A stretch of 64,000 nt of DNA from Balanoglossus misakiensis (Eukaryota; Hemichordata). Where the stretch lies: NCBI GenBank assembly GCA_040954595.2, contig CM082588.2, positions 1,116,001 to 1,180,000 on the forward strand, given 5' to 3'. Shown piece after piece: positions 1-11,516 of this stretch. The position numbers and the translations under genes are program-made. Each line of letters begins with the position of its first letter. The stretch's first letter is position 1. The notes below the pieces were generated by a model. The model searched no databases. It saw nothing but the letters and a program-made list of their open reading frames with translations, and was not told where the DNA came from.

Positions 1-3000
1 CGACTTCGCGAAATTTCAAAATTTCGTGGTTTTTCGACAAAAACATGGGTTATAGCTCATGAAAATCATCCAGAAATGTCAATTTTTCGACTTCGCGAAA
101 TTTCAAAATTTGGTGGTTTTTCGACAAAAACCAGGGGTTATAGCTCATGAAAATCATCCAGAAATGTCAATTTTTCGACTTCGCGAAATTTCAAAATTTG
201 GTGGTTTTTCGACAAAAACCATGGGTTATAGCTCATGAAAATCATCCAGAAATGTCAATTTTTGGACTTCGCGAAATTTCAAAATTTGGTGGTTTTTTGA
301 CAAAAACCATGGGTTATAGCTCATGAAAATCATCCAGAAATGTCAATTTTTCGACTTCACGAAACTTCAAATTTGGTGGTTTTTCGACAAAAACCATGGG
401 TTATAGCTCATGAAAATCATCCAGAAATGTCAATTTTTCGACTTCGCGAAATTTCAAAATTTGGTGGTTTTTCGACAAAAACCATGGGTTATAGCTCATG
501 AAAAATCATCCAGAAATGTCAATTTTTCGACTTCGCGAAATTTCAAAATTTGGTGGTTTTTCGACAAAAACCATGGGTTATAGCTCATGAAAATCATCCA
601 GAAATGTCAATTTTTCGAGTTCGCGAAATTTCAAAATTTGGTGGTTTTTCGACAAAAACCATGGGTTATAGCTCATGAAATCATCCAGAAATGTCAATTT
701 TTCGACTTCGCGAAATTTCAAAATATGGTGGTTTTTCGACAAAAACCATGGGTTATAGCTCATGAAAATCATCCAGAAATGTCAATTTTTCGACTTCGCG
801 AAATTTCAAAATTTGGTGCTTTTTCGACAAAAACCATGGGTTATAGCTCATGAAAATCATCCAGAAATGTCAATTTTTCGACTTCGCGAAATTTCAAAAT
901 TTGGTGCTTTTTCGACAAAACCATGGGTTATAGCTCATGAAAATCATCCAGAAATGTCAATTTTTCGACTTCGCGAAATTTCAAAATTTGGTGCTTTTTC
1001 GACAAAAACCATGGGTTATAGCTCATGAAAATCATCCAGAAATGTCAATTTTTCGACTTCGCGAAATTTCAAAATTTGGTGGTTTTTCGACAAAAACCAT
1101 GGGTTATAGCTCATGAAAATCATCCAGAAATGTCAATTTTTCGACTTCGCGAAATTTCAAAATTTCGTGGTTTTTCGACCAAAACCATGGGTTATAGCTC
1201 ATGAAAATCATCCAGAAATGTCAATTTTTCGACTTCGCGAAAATTTCAAAATTTGGTGCTTTTTCGACAAAAACCATGGGTTATAGCTCATGAAAATCAT
1301 CCAGAAATGTCAATTTTTCGACTTCGCGAAATTTCAAAATTTGGTGGTTTTTTGACAAAAACCATGGGTTATAGCTCATGAAAATCATCCAGAAATGTCA
1401 ATTTTTCGACTTCGCGAAATTTCAAAATTTGGTGGTTTTTCGACAAAAACCATGGGTTATAGCTCATGAAAATCATCCAGAAATGTCAATTTTTCGACTT
1501 CGCGAAATTACAAAATTTGGTGGTTTTTCGACAAAAACCATGGGTTATAGCTCATGAAATCATCCAGAAATGTCAATTTTTCGACTTCGCGAAATTTCAA
1601 AATTTGGTGGTTTTTCGACAAAAACCATGGGTTATAGCTCATGAAAATCATCCAGAAATGTCAATTTTTCGACTTCGCGAAATTTCAAAATTTGGTGGTT
1701 TTTCGACAAAAACCATGGGTTATAGCTCATGAAAATCATCCAGAAATGTCAATTTTTCGACTTCGCGAAATTTCAAATTTGGTGGTTTTTCGACAAAAAC
1801 CATGAGTTATAGCTCATGAAAATCATCCAGAAATGTCAATTTTTCGACTTCGCGAAATTTCAAAATTTGGTGGTTTTTCGACAAAAACCATGGGTTATAG
1901 CTCATGAAAATCATCCAGAAATGTCAATTTTTCGACTTCGCGAAATTTTAAAATTTGGTGCTTTTTCGACAAAAACCATGGGTTATAGCTCATGAAAATC
2001 ATCCAGAAATGTCAATTTTTCGACTTCGCGAAATTTCACAATTTGGTGCTTTTTCGACCAAAAACCATGGGTTATAGCTCATGAAAATCATCCAGAAATG
2101 TCAATTTTTCGACTTCGCGAAATTTCACAATTTGGTGCTTTTTCGACAAAAACCATGGGTTATAGCTCATGAAAATCATCCAGAAATGTCAATTTTTCGA
2201 CTTCGCGAAATTTCACAATTTGGTGCTTTTTCGACAAAAACCATGGGTTATAGCTCATGAAAATCATCCTGAAATGTCAATTTTTCGACTTCGCGAAATT
2301 TCACAATTTGGTGCTTTTTTGACAAAAACCATGGGTTATAGCTCATGAAAATCATCCCAGAAATGTCAATTTTTCGACTTCGCGAATTTCAAAATTTGGT
2401 GCTTTTTCGACAAAAACCATGGGTTATAGCTCATGAAAATCATCCAGAAATGTCAATTTTTCGACTTCGCGAAATTTCACAATTTGGTGCTTTTTCGACA
2501 AAAACCATGGGTTATAGCTCATGAAAATCATCCAGAAATGTCAATTTTTCGACTTCGCGAAATTTCACAATTTGGTGCTTTTTCGACAAAAACCATGGGT
2601 TATAGCTCATGAAAATCATCCAGAAATGTCAATTTTTCGACTTCGCGAAATTTCAAAATTTGGTGCTTTTTCGACAAAAACCATGGGTTATAGCTCATGA
2701 AAATCATCCAGAAATGTCAATTTTTCGAGTTCGCGAAATTTCAAAATTTGGTGGTTTTTCGACAAAAACCATGGGTTATAGCTCATGAAAATCATCCAGA
2801 AATGTCAATTTTTCGACTTCGCGAAATTTCAAAATATGGTGGTTTTTCGACAAAAACCATGGGTTATAGCTCATGAAAATCATCCAGAAATGTCAATTTT
2901 TCGACTTCGCGAAATTTCAAAATTTGGTGCTTTTTCGACAAAAACCATGGGTTATAGCTCATGAAAATCATCCAGAAATGTCAATTTTTCGACTTCGCGA

Positions 3001-6000
3001 AATTTCAAAATTTGGTGCTTTTTCGACAAAAACCATGGGTTATAGCTCATGAAAATCATCCAGAAATGTCAATTTTTCGACTTCGCGAAATTTCAAAATT
3101 TGGTGGTTTTTCGACAAAAACCATGGGTTATAGCTCATGAAAATCATCCAGAAATGTCAATTTTTCGACTTCGCGAAATTTCAAAATTTCGTGGTTTTTC
3201 GACAAAAACCATGGGTTATAGCTCATGAAAATCATCCAGAAATGTCAATTTTTCGACTTCGCGAAATTTCAAAATTTCGTGGTTTTTCGACAAAAACCAT
3301 GGGTTATAGCTCATGAAAATCATCCAGAAATGTCAATTTTTCGACTTCGCGAAATTTCAAAATTTGGTGCTTTTTCGACAAAAACCATGGGTTATAGCTC
3401 ATGAAAATCATCCAGAAATGTCAATTTTTCGACTTCGCGAAATTTCAAAATTTGGTGGTTTTTCGACAAAAACCATGGGTTATAGCTCATGAAAATCATC
3501 CAGAAATGTCAATTTTTCGACTTCGCGAAATTTCAAAATTTGGTGGTTTTTCGACAAAAACCATGGGTTATAGCTCATGAAAATCATCCAGAAATGTCAA
3601 TTTTTCGACTTCGCGAAATTACAAAATTTGGTGGTTTTTCGACAAAAACCATGGGTTATAGCTCATGAAAATCATCCAGAAATGTCAATTTTTCGAGTTC
3701 GCGAAATTTCAAAATATGGTGGTTTTTCGACAAAAACCATGGGTTATAGCTCATGAAAATCATCCAGAAATGTCAATTTTTCGACTTCGCGAAATTTCAA
3801 AATTTGGTGGTTTTTCGACAAAAACCATGGGTTATAGCTCATGAAAATCATCCAGAAATGTCAATTTTTCGACTTCGCGAAATTTCAAAATTTGGTGGTT
3901 TTTCGACAAAAACATGAGTTATAGCTCATGAAAATCATCCAGAAATGTCAATTTTTCGACTTCGCGAAATTTCAAAATTTGGTGGTTTTTCGACAAAAAC
4001 CATGGGTTATAGCTCATGAAAATCATCCAGAAATGTCAATTTTTCGACTTCGCGAAATTTCAAAATTTGGTGCTTTTTCGACAAAAACCATGGGTTATAG
4101 CTCATGAAAATCATCCAGAAATGTCAATTTTTCGACTTCGCGAAATTTTAAAATTTGGTGCTTTTTCGACAAAAACCATGGGTTATAGCTCATGAAAATC
4201 ATCCAGAAATGTCAATTTTTCGACTTCGCGAAATTTCACAATTTGGTGCTTTTTCGACAAAAACCATGGGTTATAGCTCATGAAAATCATCCAGAAATGT
4301 CAATTTTTCGACTTCGCGAAATTTCACAATTTGGTGCTTTTTCGACAAAAACCATGGGTTATAGCTCATGAAAATCATCCAGAAATGTCAATTTTTCGAC
4401 TTCGCGAAATTTCAAAATTTGGTGCTTTTTCGACAAAAACCATGGGTTATAGCTCATGAAAATCATCCTGAAATGTCAATTTTTCGACTTCGCGAAATTT
4501 CACAATTTGGTGCTTTTTTGACAAAAACCATGGGTTATAGCTCATGAAAATCATCCAGAAATGTCAATTTTTCGACTTCGCGAAATTTCAAAATTTGGTG
4601 GTTTTTCGACAAAAACCATGGGTTATAGCTCATGAAAATCATCCAGAAATGTCAATTTTTCGACTTCGCGAAATTTCAAAATTTGGTGGTTTTTCGACAA
4701 AAACCATGGGTTATAGCTCATGAAAATCATCCAGAAATGTCAATTTTTCGACTTCGCGAAATTACAAAATTTGGTGGTTTTTCGACAAAAACCATGGGTT
4801 ATAGCTCATGAAAATCATCCAGAAATGTCAATTTTTCGAGTTCGCGAAATTTCAAAATATGGTGGTTTTTCGACAAAAACCATGGGTTATAGCTCATGAA
4901 AATCATCCAGAAATGTCAATTTTTCGACTTCGCGAAATTTCAAAATTTGGTGGTTTTTCGACAAAAACCATGGGTTATAGCTCATGAAAATCATCCAGAA
5001 ATGTCAATTTTTCGACTTCGCGAAATTTCAAAATTTGGTGCTTTTTCGACAAAAACCATGGGTTATAGCTCATGAAAATCATCCAGAAATGTCAATTTTT
5101 CGACTTCGCGAAATTTCAAAATTTGGTGCTTTTTCGACAAAAACCATGGGTTATAGCTCATGAAAATCATCCAGAAATGTCAATTTTTCGACTTCGCGAA
5201 ATTTCAAAATTTGGTGGTTTTTCGACAAAAACCATGGGTTATAGCTCATGAAAATCATCCAGAAATGTCAATTTTTCGACTTCGCGAAATTTCAAAATTT
5301 CGTGGTTTTTCGACAAAAACCATGGGTTATAGCTCATGAAAATCATCCAGAAATGTCAATTTTTCGACTTCGCGAAATTTCAAAATTTCGTGGTTTTTCG
5401 ACAAAAACCATGGGTTATAGCTCATGAAAATCATCCAGAAATGTCAATTTTTCGACTTCGCGAAATTTCAAAATTTCGTGCTTTTTCGACAAAAACCATG
5501 GGTTATAGCTCATGAAAATCATCCAGAAATGTCAATTTTTCGACTTCGCGAAATTTCAAAATTTGGTGGTTTTTTGACAAAAACCATGGGTTATAGCTCA
5601 TGAAAATCATCCAGAAATGTCAATTTTTCGACTTCGCGAAATTTCAAAATTTGGTGGTTTTTCGACAAAAACCATGGGTTATAGCTCATGAAAAGCTTCC
5701 AGAAATGTCAATTTTTCGACTTCGCGAAATTACAAAATTTGGTGGTTTTTCGACAAAAACCATGGGTTATAGCTCATGAAAATCATCCAGAAATGTCAAT
5801 TTTTCGAGTTCGCGAAATTTCAAAATATGGTGGTTTTTTGACAAAAACCATGGGTTATAGCTCATGAAAATCATCCAGAAATGTCAATTTTTCGAGTTCG
5901 CGAAATTTCAAAATTTGGTGCTTTTTCGACAAAAACCATGGGTTATAGCTCATGAAAATCATCCAGAAATGTCAATTTTTCGACTTCGCGAAATTTCAAA

Positions 6001-6995
6001 ATTTGGTGGTTTTTCGACAAAAACCATGGGTTATAGCTCATGAAAATCATCCAGAAATGTCAATTTTTCGACTTCGCGAAATTTTAAAATTTGGTGGTTT
6101 TTCGACAAAAACCATGGGTTATAGCTCATGAAAATCATCCTGAAATGTCAATTTTTCGACTTCGCGAAATTTCACAATTTGGTGCTTTTTCGACAAAAAC
6201 CATGGGTTATAGCTCATGAAAATCATCCAGAAATGTCAATTTTTCGACTTCGCGAAATTTCAAAATTTGGTGCTTTTTCGACAAAAACCATGGGTTATAG
6301 CTCATGAAAATCATCCAGAAATGTCAATTTTTCGACTTCGCGAAATTTCACAATTTGGTGCTTTTTTGACAAAAACCATGGGTTATAGCTCATGAAAATC
6401 ATCCAGAAATGTCAATTTTTCGACTTCGCGAAATTTCAAAATTTGGTGCTTTTTCGACAAAAACCATGGGTTATAGCTCATGAAAATCATCCAGAAATGT
6501 CAATTTTTCGACTTCGCGAAATTTCAAAATTTGGTGCTTTTTCGACAAAAACCATGGGTTATAGCTCATGAAAATCATCAAGAAATGTCAATTTTTCGAC
6601 TTCGCGAAATTTCAAAATTTGGTGGTTTTTCGACAAAAACCATGGGTTATAGCTCATGAAAATCATCCAGAAATGTCAATTTTTCGACTTCGCGAAATTT
6701 CAAAATTTGGTGGTTTTTCGACAAAAACCATGGGTTATAGCTCATGAAAATCATCCGGAAATGTCAATTTTTCGACTTCGCGAAATTTCAAAATTTCGTG
6801 GTTTTTCGACAAAAACCATGGGTTATAGCTCATTAAAATCATCCAGAAATGTCAATTTTTCGACTTCGCGAAATTTCACAATTTGGTGGTTTTTTGATGA
6901 AAACCATGGGTTATAGCTCATGAAAATCATCCAGAAATGTCAATTTTTCGACTTCGCGAAATTTCAAAATTTGGTCATTTTTTGATAAAAACCAT
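1..6995. repeat. 88-bp satellite array with higher-order structure
   Basis: Head-to-tail array of about 79 units of 88 bp, cut by the left edge of the window. Each unit carries CCATGG, TCATGA and TTCGCGAA palindromes and a GGTTTTT-CGAC-AAAAACC stem-loop. Units differ by point variants (GGTGG or GGTGC, CAAAATT or CACAATT, CGACTTCG or CGAGTTCG, ATTTC or ATTAC), and these variants recur together about every 2,111 bp (24 units). The last unit decays at about 6960-7000, where GGTGGTTTTTCG becomes GGTCATTTTTTG, and unique sequence follows. Because 88 leaves remainder 1 on division by 3, each stop returns in frame after exactly three units, which produces 88-codon open frames that are not genes. The satellite family is not one I recognise. 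Confidence 0.98.
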
Positions 6996-7856
6996 CGGTT
7001 TCCTGAGTCAATTATCTCAACATCAAGGTAGTGTTGGGTTAATAAAATGATACAGACACGAGTATTTCATTTTTATCTATTTCATTGAAAATTTTAATTC
7101 CAAAGTTTTGAAACCACGAACAAAAGAGGTTACATGTATACAGTATTATCTGTAGACTTACAATATGAAAAGAAAACCATGTTGATATAAATACTGGAAT
7201 ACAACGTGCGAAAGCAATGGATATATGACATATCTTTAAATATAAAAAAGTCATCTCCAGCCAATAATCCATGGGTCTTTGCATCTGCAAAACAATGTAT
7301 AGAAATGAATGTCTATAATATACATGAACATGAAGCAAAGCATGATCAACCGTGCGCAAAGGATATTGGGATCGGCCAAAATCAATTCGATACCACACAT
7401 AAAATTAATTCGACACAACACATAAAATTAATTCGACACTATACATACACAAAATTAATTTGAGAACGACATGTTAGCAAAAATTAAATATAGTCTACAG
7501 AAAATGAATTCCAGCAAAGATAAGCTAAAGTAATTAATTAGAACACATATATACGCATCACCCTGGCAGTTTCCCCGGCCCCTTGATTGACGACCAAGAA
7601 GAAAGGGGCGCGGCATAAACATGATAAAGATAAACCAATAACTTGCTTTCCATATATGAACTGCAACTTTCGCTTCCTGCTGCTTGACGCCCACCCCTGT
7701 ATCGTGATTGGTCAGTTTCTAAAATTCCTTACTAACATCCACTGTAAGAAACGAGGCATTTATCTCTGCTAGCGCCACTCGCAGACCCGGTCATCTAGTT
7801 GGAAGGAAGGCAGCAGTCCAAGAAGTGTAACTGTCAGTAGCTGAAGTCAAGTCACC
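6996..7856. other. Unique sequence between satellite and first small secreted-protein gene
   Basis: No coding exon recognised. A short tandem motif around 7391-7460 (CACATAAAATTAATTCGACA and variants, about three copies) is followed by A+T-rich DNA. The last 150 bases before the ATG at 7857 probably hold the promoter and 5' UTR of the following gene. The weak open frames here resemble nothing I know. Confidence 0.6.
7704..7718 (+). promoter_or_regulatory. CCAAT-box element upstream of small secreted gene 1
   Basis: GTGATTGGTCAGTTT lies 150 bp before the ATG at 7857. Nearly the same string (GCGATTGGTCAGTTT) stands 113 bp before the paralogous ATG at 11304. A second shared block, GAGGCAT followed within about 15 bases by CTAGCG, lies nearer each start codon. 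ATTGG is the reverse complement of the NF-Y recognition core. Conservation between paralogues suggests a retained proximal promoter, though recent duplication could also explain it. Confidence 0.5.
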
Positions 7857-8033
7857 ATGAAGACTCTTGTAGTTCTGCTCGTTCTCTCGCTCGTGGCACT
7901 CATCCAGTGCCAGTCTGCAGCCCCCTCTAATGAAACCAGTGCCGTGACGGAGGAGGCACCTACCGCCGAACCGGCTCCAGGAAACAAAACTGACGCAGGA
8001 GCATCAGCCTCACCAGAAGCAGAACCAACTAAG
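7857..8033 (+). CDS. Small secreted gene 1, exon 1
   Basis: 59 codons: signal peptide and acidic Pro/Ala/Thr-rich segment. The donor AAG|GTATAT ends the exon in phase 0. The frame runs on into the intron to a stop at about 8163, so an unspliced or retained-intron product would be a 102-residue secreted form without the tail. Confidence 0.83.
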
Positions 8034-9262
8034 GTATATAGAATACCCTTTAGATCTTGTCTTAGCTGTACGTGTTTGTCGTATCGTCACCGTGCGCGAG
8101 TGCCGGAAATGTTGGCCAAGTGCGATAGATGCGGGCACGTATTTTCTGCAAAATTCCGAGAGTAAAACATGTTTTTAAATGTGTAAGGTGGATGGCGATT
8201 CCTTCTCGACATCAAGAATAATCCAATTTGCTGATGTCGAACCGTTGCCCCACCACGCCCTTGGTAGTCTCACTGAAAACACGCGGCCAATTGGGGGAGT
8301 GGTGAGGACCAGCGTTGTTTCTAGTGTAGTTAACCCGCTCCAGCATAGTTTCTTCCAAGTTTGTCGTTTTTAACTTAACGCCGACCGTATAAAAATATAA
8401 GTAGTTGACTAGTTTCTTCACATACTTAAAAGGGCATGTGATGATCATTACCCATTACAGTTCACACGAACAATCCCTGTGTGCATTTGATACATCGATT
8501 GTTCATGACATAAAGATTGCCCAGTAATACATGTATTACTCATGAACACACGCGCATTGAAATATTGTATTGCAATGGTGGGCAGAAAAGTTCCCATCTT
8601 TCCCTGTTTCCATGTTAAAAAATCCGAGCCATAAAGTGCTGTAGAAGCGCGAAATATCTTTGCAGTCGTTAAAAGATGGGTGTGGTGTGGAATTTGAGAA
8701 TGGCGGATTCCGATGGTCCCCAGGAATATGACTTGTTTATTACATCAAAGCGTGCGAAAGCCTTATCATTATACGTGGTCACAGATTTTATATCGAGGAC
8801 TGGCATTTTACACGAAGGATGCGGCTGCTTTCGGATAGGATTTCCATCACGCTCATGGCACGTGGTTTGTTCGTGGTCGGGAAGTCATGCTGTCAAAAAG
8901 GGAGTGTCTGTCCATCATCCTATCCGCATGGCTAGGCTGGTCTGTCTCCTTAAATGTAAGAAGCGGGAGGGCTAAGGAAGTCCCGACTCTATGGCTGGCG
9001 AAGATCGTCGACGGGGGGGGGGGGGGACGAGCATTCCAATTCCCTGGTCCCAACGATTTCTTGATTTATTGCAGGGCCAAAAATAATGCAAGGATAATCT
9101 TAAGTTTCTGAAATGTTGTCGATTTATTGATTACTAATTGCGCTTGTTTTTCTTCCCGCTTTCTTCTGACAGGTTATGACTACTACCGAAGCATCCGCCA
9201 TTGCCATATCAACCAGTTTTGTTCTTCTCATCTCATCACTGGGCTTCGCTCTCTTGGCGTAA
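7857..9262 (+). CDS. Small secreted, probably GPI-anchored Ser/Thr-rich protein, copy 1 (2 exons, 88 aa)
   Basis: Two exons, 7857-8033 and 9173-9262, with a phase-0 intron of 1,139 bp (AAG|GTATAT ... TTCTGACAG|GTT). The ATG has A at -3 (CACC-ATG). Residues 1-20 are a signal peptide (MKTLVVLLVLSLVALIQCQS). Residues 21-59 are rich in A, P, E, S and T with two N-glycosylation sequons (NET, NKT). Exon 2 gives a hydrophobic C-terminus, STSFVLLISSLGFALLA, ending without a basic tail, as in GPI-attachment signals. The architecture recalls vertebrate CD52 and CD24, tiny two-exon GPI-anchored sialoglycoproteins, but there is no evident sequence homology and I do not recognise the family. The paralogue at 11304-12498 shares exon layout, intron phase and C-terminal tail, which is the main evidence that both genes are real. 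A single-pass membrane anchor is the alternative to GPI. Confidence 0.82.
9173..9262 (+). CDS. Small secreted gene 1, exon 2
   Basis: 30 codons including TAA at 9260-9262. Preceded by a clear pyrimidine tract and CAG acceptor. Encodes VMTTTEASAIAIS followed by the hydrophobic tail. The core VLLISSL is identical to that of the paralogue's exon 2, and the DNA word TTCTTCTCATCTC is shared exactly. Confidence 0.83.
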   Translation, partial: VMTTTEASAIAISTSFVLLISSLGFALLA

Positions 9263-10428
9263 TGTCATCACGTGACGGCAACTGTTTCACGTACAACAAA
9301 TCCGATGTCTTCCATGAAGTAAAGCGCTGAGTCACCGCCTCCACCACCAGACGAACACTAACATCTTTTCTAAAAAGTCGCGTTGTCATAATTTCATGAA
9401 GATGGGTGAACTCCTGTCAGAGGAAACGGGTGATCCGTAGCTATGACAACACGCGTACTAGTTTGGTGACATTGACGCGCATTTTTAAGCGGAATTGGTG
9501 CTGTAGCCGCGCCAAACTTCACTTCGAAGAATTGACAACATCCAACATTCGTTATACGGCTACAGCATCAATTTTGCCATAAACTTTAAAACTGAGACTT
9601 TTTTACTGGATAGATAATTGTAGAGCTTTGGGCTTCTCCGCCCTTTGCATTCAACAGAACATTGTGTCAAATCACTTTCCTGGCAATTGCCTGTGGATCG
9701 AAACGGGTTTGTCTACACAGAGGAAGAAGGGAGACAGGAAATGCCACGGTTTGAAACAGCTTGTTCTGTTCGCTTCGCCAGTACCCCGAGTGTTCAACCA
9801 AGACGGGTCACCATGGCGGCAATATGCAAAGTGCAGAGCCGCACAAAGCTGCGTAGATGGTAGACATTGTGATTCACCAAAGTAACTTGGAACGCAAAAG
9901 CCAGCCTAGGTTTGTAGGCAGCTGTGTAGAATTTTGAAAGAGTGTTTCTACTTTCAACTTCCGAATCTGACTGAAAAAAACATCAACATGGCTTGTCGAA
10001 CTTGGGTGGGGTTTTGGCGTGTGTCATCGTTATTTTGAAGAGTGACATTCAAACATTTATAGGATCTAGGTATTTTTAGAACGAGATAGATTTCTTGTTG
10101 GTCTATAGTCCCAATGACGCGTATGACCGGTGATGCGACCTCGAATAGCCGAGCGGACTTTCTTCCAACTACAAAATCTCACCACCCTGATTCCCTCTTG
10201 TGACGTTACTATAGTAACGATATAACGAAAATAATCTATTCTGGGTTTCCAAATGGGCGATATCAAACATCCATCGACTGGTGTCCTGTTACTCGACGGA
10301 CCGAGTTCCTGTGAACAGTTGAGGCCCTGAATTAGGTGTTTTTGATACTGTATATATAGTGTAAAAAGTAGTTCACAAGTTTCACATGCTTGAAGGGACA
10401 TGTGATGGTGATAACCCATTCTTGTTTG

Positions 10429-10434
10429 AATAAA
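10429..10434 (+). terminator. Candidate polyadenylation signal for small secreted gene 1
   Basis: First AATAAA seen downstream of the gene 1 stop, which would give a 3' UTR of about 1.2 kb. A second at 10839-10844 is equally possible. Confidence 0.25.
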
Positions 10435-11187
10435 GGTTGGGTTTTTGTAATTGATATTTTTGTCTTCGTTCATTTTATGTGTGTCAACCCCCGAGACGAA
10501 TAGTTCTCCCCTAATGTAGAGGATAGTTGGCTGTGTGCCACGATCCCTGATCTGGACATCTGTCTGACATTCCTTGCAGATTGAATTTCACAAACGACGC
10601 GATCCAGGACCTTGCCATGAGCATGGAAAACATGTGGATGCTTTTGCTCAATAAGGGGTCACCCATGTGATCTCGAGGGGGGCGAGGAAAAGGATATGAA
10701 AACTGTTTTGTGTCGACCATTGTGATCGCAATTTCTTCCTATGTCACATTGATGGTCAACAGATATGACTGAAGATTTGAATTAAAGCAATATGTGATAT
10801 TAATGTATCGTGGCACCTGTGCATCTGCCGGGACTAAAAATAAAGTCTCAGAATGATAACTGGAAGTTCTTTTCTATCAATGTACATCATGGGATTGGCA
10901 TTCAGAGGAACTTCTTCTAGCAACAACACCAGCATAAAATAGAATGATAAATGTCAATACAATGTACATACATGTATTATCAAGTGAGAATTAGAGATTG
11001 ATAAATTTAGCGCAAAAGAATCTGACTTCCTTATAAAAATCCCTGACGGCGGCAGTTCCAGAGATCAAGGAAGCTACTATGTGCTGGTCAATGTGGATCA
11101 GGGATGAAATGCATCACAGCAATTTTTGGTCTCCATGGAAGCAAAAAGCAACGCCCTCTCACTGGTCTGTTGACTGGTCGCGTTCTT

Positions 11188-11202
11188 GCGATTGGTCAGT
11201 TT
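11188..11202 (+). promoter_or_regulatory. CCAAT-box element upstream of small secreted gene 2
   Basis: GCGATTGGTCAGTTT, the counterpart of the element at 7704-7718, 113 bp before the ATG. Several further TGGTC words lie just upstream (11163-11180). Confidence 0.5.
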
Positions 11203-11303
11203 TTCAAAGCCCTCGCCCCAAAGACCCGATGCAGATAGCGTACTGCAAGTTTCTTCTTCTACCGTTGAAACCACAGAGGCATCTAGCGTAGTCTAACCCA
11301 AGC

Positions 11304-11516
11304 ATGAAGACAATCACAGTTTTTCTGTTACTCTCCGTTGCCGTCGCTGTTCACAGCCAAGGTGAACAGGACCCAGGAAGCCAAGGTTTCCAAACCATCG
11401 CAACCGAAAGAACAGCCGGCCAAGACAACCCTACCGCGGAAGAACCACAACAGTCATTCACAGACTCGCCTTCAGATGCCATTGCAAAGACAACTCAGGC
11501 AAGAGTGGAGGACATG
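11304..11516 (+). CDS. Small secreted gene 2, exon 1
   Basis: 71 codons: signal peptide and polar region. A at -3 of the ATG. The donor GTAAGT is a strong consensus. Confidence 0.83.

Larger units (their letters stand above)
9263..11303. other. Intergenic region between the two small secreted genes
   Basis: Holds the 3' end of gene 1 and the promoter of gene 2. No further exon of the family was seen. AATAAA occurs at 10429-10434 and 10839-10844 and either could end gene 1 transcripts. About 75 bp at 10350-10430 resembles 8385-8460 in the gene 1 intron. A TATAAAA at 11032-11038 precedes gene 2 by about 265 bp. Open frames on either strand here resemble nothing known. Confidence 0.5.

Noticed and set aside
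587-6916. 88-codon open frames repeated through the satellite
   Set aside because: They follow from the 88-bp period (three units equal 264 bp, one stop cycle) and appear wherever units lack indels. No start context, splice site or protein resemblance.
1-6995. CRISPR-like regular repeats
   Set aside because: Units are contiguous with no variable spacers and the genome is eukaryotic.
10066-10473. 135-codon minus-strand open frame
   Set aside because: No family resemblance; overlaps a segment that seems to be a repeated non-coding element.
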